A DNA stretch of 64,000 nt, from positions 1 through 64,000 of the forward strand of contig JABSOX010000027.1 in NCBI GenBank assembly GCA_013215655.1, in the 5' to 3' direction. Both the position numbers and the translations under genes were made by a program. The notes below the pieces were generated by a model. That model was not told where the DNA came from. It made no database searches and saw nothing but the letters and a program-made list of their open reading frames with translations. This stretch comes from Colwellia sp. (GTDB lineage Bacteria; Pseudomonadota; Gammaproteobacteria; Enterobacterales; Alteromonadaceae). The first letter of the stretch is position 1; each line of letters begins with the position of its first letter. Of this stretch, positions 54,340 to 61,843 are shown piece by piece.

Positions 54340-57261
54340 ATGTCATTTTACCCTGGTCAACGATGGATTAGTGATGGAGAGTCAGATCAAGGATTAGGCA
54401 CAGTAACTTCAGTTGAACACCGTTTTGTTACCATCGTATTTACGGCGACAGGTGATTCACGTCAATATGCTATTGCTAACGCACCATTAACCCGAGTGAT
54501 ATTTAATCAAGGTGATCATATACCTAGCCATGAAGGTTGGTTACTTACCGTCGACTCCTTTGAAGAAATTAATAACCTGATCACCTACCATGGTACTCGT
54601 CAAGACAATGGTGAAAAGACCTCACTTAAAGAGGTGATGATTGACCACTTTCTTAAATTTAATAAGCCACATGATCGTTTACTCAATGGTCAAGTTGACC
54701 GACTCGACTGGTTCCGTTTACGTAAAGATTGTTTACAGCACCAATATGAGCAGCAACAATCTGATTTAATGGGCTTAAGTGGCGGCCGTGTTAGTTTAAT
54801 TCCTCATCAGTTATACATTGCCGAAGAAGTTGGTAGTCGTTTTGCCCCAAGAGTATTACTTGCTGATGAAGTAGGTTTAGGTAAGACCATTGAAGCGGGC
54901 TTGATTATTCATCAACAACTTGTCAGTGGTCGAGCGCAGCGTATACTTATTATTGTCCCAGAATCGTTGATGCATCAATGGTTAGTTGAGATGCTACGTC
55001 GTTTTAATTTAGCTTTTAGTATCTTTGACCATGAACGTTGTGTAGAAAGTGCCCATGCTGATGAAGGTGAAAAAGTAAACCCTTTTAGTTCTGCACAGCT
55101 TGTACTAGTAAACTTAGGTTTTATTACTGATAATCCAGAATGGTATGAAGCGCTAATTGCTGAAGACTGGGATCTAATGGTAGTCGATGAAGCCCATCAT
55201 TTAAACTGGCAAGACGGCATTCCAAGTATTGAATATCAATGCATTGAGCAACTAGCTCAAGTCATACCGGGCGTATTATTATTAACCGCGACACCCGATC
55301 AATTAGGCCATGAAAGTCATTTTGCTCGTTTACGATTACTCGATCCTGATCGATTTTTTGATTATCAAAAATTCATCGAAGAAGAGCAAAATTATACTGC
55401 CGTTGCTGGCGCCGCTAATACCTTAGTTGCCGGAAAACCTTTATCAAAAGAGCAAAATCACACCCTCACTCAGTTATTAAAAGAAACAGATATTAGTGAT
55501 CTGCTCGCCACCATAAACCAAAATGATGCGACTGAAAAACAAGATGCTGCACGACAGCAAGTACTTACTCAATTATTAGACAGACACGGTACTGGGCGAA
55601 TTCTTTTTAGAAATAGCCGTAATACCATTAAAGGTTTTCCTAAAAGAAAATTATTGGCAACGCCATTACCTATACCTGAAGCATATGAAACACTATTAAA
55701 TGACTTATTGCTAAGTGATAATATTGAGAACCTAAAAACTTCAGCGCAAGCTAAGCATCTATTTACGCCAGAAATTTTATTTGGCTTGGAACACCATGAA
55801 AACTGGTACGACACTGATCCTCGTGTTGATTACTTAATTGAATTACTGCAATCCTTAAATAAAGAAAAGCTATTAGTTATATGTGCACATGCACAAACGG
55901 CAATCGATTTAGAAACAGCATTACGTGTTAAAGAAGGCATACGTGCTGCTGTATTCCACGAAGGTTTAAGTATTTTTGAACGCGATAAAGCCGCAGCATA
56001 TTTTGCCCAAAGTGAAGACAGTGCTCAGCTATTATTGTGTTCTGAAATCGGCAGTGAAGGCCGAAATTTTCAGTTTGCGCATCATATGGTCTTATTCGAT
56101 TTACCCAGTAACCCTGATCTTTTAGAGCAACGTATTGGTCGTTTAGATAGGATTGGGCAAAACCAAACCATACGAATTCATGTGCCTTATTTTGAAAACT
56201 CAGCACAAAGCCTGTTATTTAATTGGTATGACCAAGCCCTTAACGCTTTTGAACATACCTGTATTACCGGTCATGCGGTATATCAGGCATTTGGTAACGA
56301 ATTATTGACCTTAGCTTTAAGTGCACAATGGCAGTCTAGCGAAGCTCAACAACTCATTGATGATAGCCATAAAAAACACTTAACTATAAAAAGTGAATTA
56401 GAGTCTGGTCGCGATAAACTGCTTGAACTACGCTCATCTGGGCAAGGAAGAGCGGCGGAACTTGTTAATAAAATTAATCACCTTGATCAACAAACCGCTT
56501 TACCACAATTTATGTTTCAAATATTAGATGTTTTTGGTATTCAGCAAGATGATAAAGCCGATAATTCAATAGCTCTACAACCGACAGAGCATATGTTAAA
56601 TAGTAACTTCCCATGTTTACCTGAAGACGGTACCACCATTACTTTTAATAGAGAAACCGCACTTACCTGTGAAAATTATCAGCTCTTAACTTGGGATCAT
56701 CCGATGGTGCGTGGTGCAATGGATTTGGTTTTATCAGATGAAATAGGCAATGCCAGTATTGGTTTGTTAAAAAACCCAGCGTTACCTGTTGGTACTTTCT
56801 TCTTAGAGTGTTTATTCACCATTGAAGCGACCGCGCCAAGTCATTTACAGTTAGGCCGTTATTTACCAACGACACCGATACGGGTTTTGGTCGATAAAAA
56901 TGGTAATAACTTGGCCGATAAAGTCAGTGAAAGTGTTTTAGATCAACAACTCACACCGGTAAAAAAACAAGTTGCTTTACAATTAGTTAAAGCATTGAAA
57001 GCAGAAGTTACACCGTTAGTCGCTAAAGCTGAAGCCCACGCTGAACCACAAGTTACTGCGATTCAAGATAAAGCCTTAAAGAGTATGCACTTAACACTTG
57101 ATGAAGAGCATCAACGTTTAACGGCATTATCAGCCATTAATCCTAGTGTTCGCCAAGAAGAATTAGACTTTATTAAAATGCAACAAAATGAGCTAACCAA
57201 TTATATTACCAAAGCACAATTAAAGTTTGAAGCTATCCGCATGATTGTGGTTACTCACTAA
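54340..57261 (+). CDS. rapA: RNA polymerase-associated protein RapA (HepA)
   Basis: 973 residues, the usual size. Tudor-like N-terminal domains (PGQRWISDGE) come first. The SNF2 helicase core has LLADEVGLGKTIEAGL and VVDEAHHLNW, and the second lobe has QIGRLDRIGQ-type motif VI (EQRIGRLDRIGQNQTIRIHVP). It releases stalled polymerase after transcription and helps recycling. Its stop overlaps the rluA start (TAATG), so translation is coupled, as in enterics. Confidence 0.98.
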   Translation: MSFYPGQRWISDGESDQGLGTVTSVEHRFVTIVFTATGDSRQYAIANAPLTRVIFNQGDHIPSHEGWLLTVDSFEEINNLITYHGTRQDNGEKTSLKEVMIDHFLKFNKPHDRLLNGQVDRLDWFRLRKDCLQHQYEQQQSDLMGLSGGRVSLIPHQLYIAEEVGSRFAPRVLLADEVGLGKTIEAGLIIHQQLVSGRAQRILIIVPESLMHQWLVEMLRRFNLAFSIFDHERCVESAHADEGEKVNPFSSAQLVLVNLGFITDNPEWYEALIAEDWDLMVVDEAHHLNWQDGIPSIEYQCIEQLAQVIPGVLLLTATPDQLGHESHFARLRLLDPDRFFDYQKFIEEEQNYTAVAGAANTLVAGKPLSKEQNHTLTQLLKETDISDLLATINQNDATEKQDAARQQVLTQLLDRHGTGRILFRNSRNTIKGFPKRKLLATPLPIPEAYETLLNDLLLSDNIENLKTSAQAKHLFTPEILFGLEHHENWYDTDPRVDYLIELLQSLNKEKLLVICAHAQTAIDLETALRVKEGIRAAVFHEGLSIFERDKAAAYFAQSEDSAQLLLCSEIGSEGRNFQFAHHMVLFDLPSNPDLLEQRIGRLDRIGQNQTIRIHVPYFENSAQSLLFNWYDQALNAFEHTCITGHAVYQAFGNELLTLALSAQWQSSEAQQLIDDSHKKHLTIKSELESGRDKLLELRSSGQGRAAELVNKINHLDQQTALPQFMFQILDVFGIQQDDKADNSIALQPTEHMLNSNFPCLPEDGTTITFNRETALTCENYQLLTWDHPMVRGAMDLVLSDEIGNASIGLLKNPALPVGTFFLECLFTIEATAPSHLQLGRYLPTTPIRVLVDKNGNNLADKVSESVLDQQLTPVKKQVALQLVKALKAEVTPLVAKAEAHAEPQVTAIQDKALKSMHLTLDEEHQRLTALSAINPSVRQEELDFIKMQQNELTNYITKAQLKFEAIRMIVVTH

Positions 57262-57953
57262 TGAGTGCTAATCCCGATTTTGTTTATGCGCCACCAATGT
57301 CGCCTTATCTCGATATTCTTTATCAAGATGATGATTTGGTGGTGCTCAATAAAGGCAGTGGTTTATTATCGGTGCCCGGTCGATTAGCCGAGCACCAAGA
57401 TTGTTTGCAAAATAGAGTCACAAAAGTGCTACCAAGCGCGACTATAGTACACCGTTTGGACATGGCAACTTCTGGCATTTTATTGATGGCCTTAAATAAA
57501 CCTGCGCATGTTAGCATCAGCCGACAATTTGAAAAACGTCAAACAAAAAAAACTTATATTGCTCGGGTTTATGGTCAATTAGAGAAAAACGAAGGCTCCG
57601 TTGAATTACCACTTATTTGTGATTGGCCTAATCGTCCCAAACAAAAAGTAGATCATGAAAATGGTAAAAAAGCATTAACCCATTACCGAGTAATTAGTCG
57701 AGCAATTGGCCAAGAAATGAACCAAAACGATAACAGTACTCTCGTTGAATTAACGCCCATTACTGGCCGTTCACATCAACTAAGAGTGCATATGCTTGCT
57801 ATAGGTCATCCTATTTTAGGTGATAGATTATATGCCCATGATAAAGCATTAACGATTAGCCCTCGTTTACAATTACATGCACAAATGCTCACGATAAATC
57901 ATCCAGTAACAGGTAAATCATTAACTTTTACTTCAAAATGTCCATTTATTTAA
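57261..57953 (+). CDS. rluA: dual-specificity pseudouridine synthase RluA
   Basis: 230 residues. The RluA-family catalytic Asp67 is in VHRLDMATSG, with TGRSHQLRVHMLAIGHPILGD further on. There is no S4 domain, which fits RluA rather than RluC/D. It converts U746 in 23S rRNA and U32 in some tRNAs to pseudouridine. It follows rapA by overlap. Confidence 0.95.
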   Translation: MSANPDFVYAPPMSPYLDILYQDDDLVVLNKGSGLLSVPGRLAEHQDCLQNRVTKVLPSATIVHRLDMATSGILLMALNKPAHVSISRQFEKRQTKKTYIARVYGQLEKNEGSVELPLICDWPNRPKQKVDHENGKKALTHYRVISRAIGQEMNQNDNSTLVELTPITGRSHQLRVHMLAIGHPILGDRLYAHDKALTISPRLQLHAQMLTINHPVTGKSLTFTSKCPFI

Positions 57954-58047
57954 CGTGGCATTAATAAAGATTGAAGTAATATTGCCGATAAGTATTTATT
58001 AATACCGAACTTGTTAACAAATAGCCCTCGATAATTAGGAACAATAA

Positions 58048-58989
58048 ATGCTACAACGTTTTGCCTTAACCTGTATTTTAATTGTTCCGCTACTGTTGGT
58101 TATTAACTCAAGTTATGTTTTTGCTGAAGAAGAAGAAGAAACAAAAACGGAACAAAAAGCAGATGAAGAGAAAACCGAAATAAAAGAAACAACCGCTAAT
58201 GCTTCTGCTAAAAAACAACGTAGTGACATAAAAATTGTCGCGCCAATTGCTAAATTCTCTCAACAAAAAGCAGATTTAGACCACTATTTACCTAAAAACG
58301 TAATTAAGCCAATCCTTGCAGGTCCAGATGGTTACACCACCTTAGTAAAAACCAATACTACAAAAAATAACAAAGGCGTGGTTATTCTTTTACCTGACTG
58401 GCAACAAAATGCTACCAATCCAAAAGCGATTAATTATTTAAGAAAGGCATTACCCAACAAAGGCTGGACCACGATCAGTGTGCAAGCTCCAAACATGCCA
58501 AATAATTACCCTTCACGCGCAATTAAATTATCACAACGAATTGAAGAAAATAATAAAATTCTGACACCGTATAAAGAGAAACTACAATCTTTAATGGCTG
58601 CGGTGATGGAACAAGCAAAAAATTATCCGGGAATATTTTTGGTGGTTGCTCAAGGAAGTCATGCCGCCGTACTGATCGATATTTATGAAGAAGATGCTAG
58701 TCTGACACCAACAGCGCTAGTAATGTTAAGTAGCTTTATGTTCACTGATGAAGCCAATGAACGTTTTGCACAAAATCTCGCGTTATCTGAATTACCGGTC
58801 TTAGATTTGTTTCTTAGAAGAGATCACCCTTTAGCCAAAAGTAATGCTCTGCTCAGAAAAAAATACACCAATAATGAAATGAAAATAACCTATCGTCAAA
58901 AACAGCTACACAATATCAACACTGGCTATTATCCAAAAGAAACCTTACTTAGAGAAATTAACGGTTGGTTAAAATCTATCGGTTGGTGA
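58048..58989 (+). CDS. DUF3530-family exported protein (alpha/beta-hydrolase-like)
   Basis: 313 residues. A signal peptide (LTCILIVPLLLVINSSYVFA) is followed by a very acidic and lysine-rich linker. The DUF3530 domain has GVVILLPDWQQNA, GWTTISVQAPNMPNNYPSR and a nucleophile-like VVAQGSHAAVL. This domain is related to alpha/beta hydrolases, but activity has not been shown for the family as far as I know. It probably acts in the periplasm. It sits between rluA and djlA and converges with djlA. Its own short upstream gap (94 bases) holds its start region. Confidence 0.85.
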   Translation: MLQRFALTCILIVPLLLVINSSYVFAEEEEETKTEQKADEEKTEIKETTANASAKKQRSDIKIVAPIAKFSQQKADLDHYLPKNVIKPILAGPDGYTTLVKTNTTKNNKGVVILLPDWQQNATNPKAINYLRKALPNKGWTTISVQAPNMPNNYPSRAIKLSQRIEENNKILTPYKEKLQSLMAAVMEQAKNYPGIFLVVAQGSHAAVLIDIYEEDASLTPTALVMLSSFMFTDEANERFAQNLALSELPVLDLFLRRDHPLAKSNALLRKKYTNNEMKITYRQKQLHNINTGYYPKETLLREINGWLKSIGW

Positions 58990-59019
58990 TTCGATTAATT
59001 ACAATAGCAAAAAAAACAA

Positions 59020-59823
59020 TCACTTATCACGTTCTGAGATCAACTCATACGCTGCTTGGATGTCTTGCGTTTTCTGTTTTGCTTCTTCCATCATTTCAGC
59101 AGGTAAACCTTTAGCAACAAGCTTGTCTGGATGATGTTGAGACATCAATTTTCGATAGGCTTTTTTAATATCTTTACCACTGACTTCTTTACTTACACCT
59201 AATAACTTATAAGCATTATCTAATTGTTGTTGGCTACTAACGCCAGAACGACTACCCTGCCCTTGATGAAACTGCGCACCTGCGATAATCATTTCTAAGA
59301 GCTTATCAAGTTCGTGTGCCGAATAACCTAATGATTTAGCAACATGGTGTAACGCCCTTCTTTCGTCTTGATCTAGTTCTCCGTCAGCAAAAGCTACTTG
59401 GATTTGTATTTCTAGAAAAAGTAATAATAGGTCTTGACGAGTTCCACAAAATTTAGTGAATGTTTGTAGTTTATCTTCTAAATCAAAATCTGCTGATTTT
59501 CCGTCACGAAAAGCATCTTGAGCTTGCTGACGTAATTCTCCTTTTAGGCCTAGTTTATCCATATAGGCAGTAGCAAAAGCTATTTCATGACTGCTCACTT
59601 GCCCATTTGCTTTAGCAATATAGCCCATCACCGAAAAAGTACTATAGAAGAATATTGTTTGCCGTTCTTGTTCACTTCCTCTACCACCCGCTAAATTATT
59701 AAAATTTAACGAACGGCCTTTGTCAAAACTATGACCAAGCCACATGCCTAATAAAGCACCAAAAATATTTTTACTCAGCATAAAACCAAATAAAAAACCA
59801 AAAATCTTACCCCAAACTTTCAT
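59020..59823 (-). CDS. djlA: co-chaperone DjlA
   Basis: 267 residues. An N-terminal membrane anchor with a glycine pattern (GFLFGFMLSKNIFGALLGMWLG) comes first. A central TerB-like domain (YMDKLGLKGE, FADGELDQDE) follows, and then a C-terminal J domain with HPD (KLMSQHHPDKL). It recruits DnaK at the inner membrane and influences capsule signalling in enterics. It is the last gene of amgK-murU-djlA, 26 bases after murU. Confidence 0.95.
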   Translation of the reverse strand: MKVWGKIFGFLFGFMLSKNIFGALLGMWLGHSFDKGRSLNFNNLAGGRGSEQERQTIFFYSTFSVMGYIAKANGQVSSHEIAFATAYMDKLGLKGELRQQAQDAFRDGKSADFDLEDKLQTFTKFCGTRQDLLLLFLEIQIQVAFADGELDQDERRALHHVAKSLGYSAHELDKLLEMIIAGAQFHQGQGSRSGVSSQQQLDNAYKLLGVSKEVSGKDIKKAYRKLMSQHHPDKLVAKGLPAEMMEEAKQKTQDIQAAYELISERDK

Positions 59824-59849
59824 ACGAGATCACTTACCTTTTCTTTTGT

Positions 59850-60539
59850 TTAACTATTTAATTGAACTAACCGCTCTGGTGTACCAACATCAGTCCATGC
59901 CGATGTTAATAAGCTCCCTGATATTTTACCCAATTCAGCCTTTTTACGTAATAAAGGCCCTAGAGCCAGTACATCATCATTATTATTTTGTCTTAGTGAA
60001 TTAAAAAAACTCGCTCGATAAAGCCCAATACCACTAAAAGTATAAGTCGACTTATTTTTGTTTGGCTTTTTATTGCCAACCAAATCATCTTCAAAGGTAA
60101 AGTCACCACTAAGGTTATGTTCCGGATTAGTCACTAACCATAAATGAGCAAGCATTTTATCCGCCAATGTAGGCAGTTTATTAAATGAAAAGTCAGTAAA
60201 AATATCGCCATTGATCACCAAAAATGGTTCATCATGGTTATCTGAAGACAACAAAGGCAATGCTTTAATAATTCCCCCTGCTGTTTCTAAAGCGCCATCA
60301 CGCTCGGCACTATATTGAATAGTAACACCCCATTGACTGCCATCTTTTAAATGGTTTTCAATTCGCTCACCCAACCATGCATGATTTACCACAATATCTT
60401 TAATACCAGCTTGTGCCAGATTAATAATGTGGTGTTCAATTAAAGGTATACCCGCCACCTTTAACATAGGTTTAGGGCAATGATCCGTTAATGGTTTCAT
60501 TCTCTCGCCGCGCCCCGCAGCCAAAATCATTGCTTTCAC
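59850..60539 (-). CDS. murU: N-acetylmuramate-1-phosphate uridylyltransferase MurU
   Basis: A 229-residue sugar nucleotidyltransferase: LAAGRGERMKPLTDHCPKPM with the metal and phosphate loop, NGDIFTDFSF for the Asp-ligand strand, and SAWTDVGTPERL at the C-terminus. It makes UDP-MurNAc from MurNAc-1-phosphate in the recycling bypass that avoids MurA/MurB and, in Pseudomonas, underlies intrinsic fosfomycin tolerance. The start overlaps amgK by four bases. Confidence 0.88.
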   Translation of the reverse strand: MKAMILAAGRGERMKPLTDHCPKPMLKVAGIPLIEHHIINLAQAGIKDIVVNHAWLGERIENHLKDGSQWGVTIQYSAERDGALETAGGIIKALPLLSSDNHDEPFLVINGDIFTDFSFNKLPTLADKMLAHLWLVTNPEHNLSGDFTFEDDLVGNKKPNKNKSTYTFSGIGLYRASFFNSLRQNNNDDVLALGPLLRKKAELGKISGSLLTSAWTDVGTPERLVQLNS

Positions 60540-61576
60540 TGAGCTTCTACACTTTTATTTATTACTGGATCACTTTGCAAAATAGCAGGTAAAACGCGCT
60601 CTTTAACAAGTTTATGTAAAAATAGCAGCTCAGGGTATGACTGACTAACATCAACAATATACTCAAGTGTTAGGGGAATATCCTTTAAATAACTGCCTTT
60701 ACCATCTCGATGAAAAAGACGAGAAAATATACCTGCCACCTTTATGTGGCGTTGCAAGCCCATCAAATCAAACCATCGTCGCCACTGGCTTTTATCTATT
60801 GATGTTGATGTTGATAAATAATGCTTAGTTATAGTTTGACAAAAATACTCAAATAAAACATCAACATTATATTGTGGCCAACGTAGATAACAGTCTCGTA
60901 ATAACGAAACAACATCATAAGTAATAGGGCCTTGCACAGCATCCTGAAAGTCGATAATGCCTAATTTATTATCTGCCAACATCATAATATTACGACTATG
61001 GTAATCGCGATGCATAACCACTTGTGGTTGTGATAATGCACTATCAATTAACAATTCAAAACAATGGGATAACTGCTGCAATTCAACTTTATTTAATTTA
61101 ATACCAAGATGTTCATCCAATAACCATTCTTGAAAAATCGCAAGTTCCATTTCAATAAAATCACGATCATAAATAGGCAGCGATTCTTTATCTTCAAAGG
61201 TGATGCTCGAGATTACCGGCAATAAATCAATGACCTTGCGGTATCGCTCAATCATATTATCTGAGTCAACTGTTTCAGCAAATAAGACATCACCAAAATC
61301 ACTTAAACAGAAAAAACCAGCGGCTCTATCCATCGCTATTATCTGTGGTACATTGATTCCTTGTTTGCCTAATGCTTGCTGAATTTTAATAAAAGCATCG
61401 TTATTTGATTTATCAGGTGGCGCATCAACTGCAATAAATGATTGCCCATTGCAATGAAAGCGATAATAGACTCTAAAACCAGCATCACCCGTCAAAGAAT
61501 TTAATTTAATTGCTCCCGTAGAAAAATGTTGATTTAACCAGTTATTCAATTCAAGCATTCGATTTTCTTTCAACAA
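60536..61576 (-). CDS. amgK: N-acetylmuramate/N-acetylglucosamine kinase AmgK (APH fold)
   Basis: 346 residues of the aminoglycoside-phosphotransferase fold. The catalytic loop VMHRDYHSRNIMML and the metal-binding GIIDFQDAVQGP are clear. The ATP lobe is at the N-terminus (GDAGFRVYYRF). It phosphorylates MurNAc at the anomeric position for MurU. It is divergent from lptD, a common arrangement in non-enteric gammaproteobacteria and pseudomonads. An aminoglycoside-resistance role is unlikely. Confidence 0.87.
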   Translation of the reverse strand: MLKENRMLELNNWLNQHFSTGAIKLNSLTGDAGFRVYYRFHCNGQSFIAVDAPPDKSNNDAFIKIQQALGKQGINVPQIIAMDRAAGFFCLSDFGDVLFAETVDSDNMIERYRKVIDLLPVISSITFEDKESLPIYDRDFIEMELAIFQEWLLDEHLGIKLNKVELQQLSHCFELLIDSALSQPQVVMHRDYHSRNIMMLADNKLGIIDFQDAVQGPITYDVVSLLRDCYLRWPQYNVDVLFEYFCQTITKHYLSTSTSIDKSQWRRWFDLMGLQRHIKVAGIFSRLFHRDGKGSYLKDIPLTLEYIVDVSQSYPELLFLHKLVKERVLPAILQSDPVINKSVEAQ

Positions 61577-61788
61577 CGACAGATCCTTAAGATAAAGAGC
61601 AGAAATATTTAAACAACCTATTAAAACAGCTTTTACGCAATGCCGTCGAGTAATTATCGCTCCATTAAACAGAATAATTCATTATTATTTCTCGGTTTAA
61701 TATGAGAGCAACGAAATTGCTATATTATTTGTAGGTTTAACGGTAAAATAGCCGACGTTTTTCATATACCCCCGCTCAGCTGTAAAAT

Positions 61789-61816
61789 GGAACTTCAAAG
61801 CAACTGGGTATTGCTA
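61789..61816 (+). promoter_or_regulatory. sigma-E-type promoter upstream of lptD
   Basis: Perfect -35 GGAACTT (61789-61795), a 16-base spacer, then TGCTA (61812-61816), which differs from the sigma-E -10 pattern TCnnA at the second base. It lies about 28 bases before the lptD ATG. lptD is a sigma-E target in E. coli. Confidence 0.5.
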
Positions 61817-61843
61817 TTATAAAATTATACTCTCGGACTTTTA

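Noticed and set aside
60536-61576. Aminoglycoside phosphotransferase as a resistance gene
   Set aside because: Overlap with murU and the position opposite lptD fit AmgK; the fold is shared but the context is cell-wall recycling.
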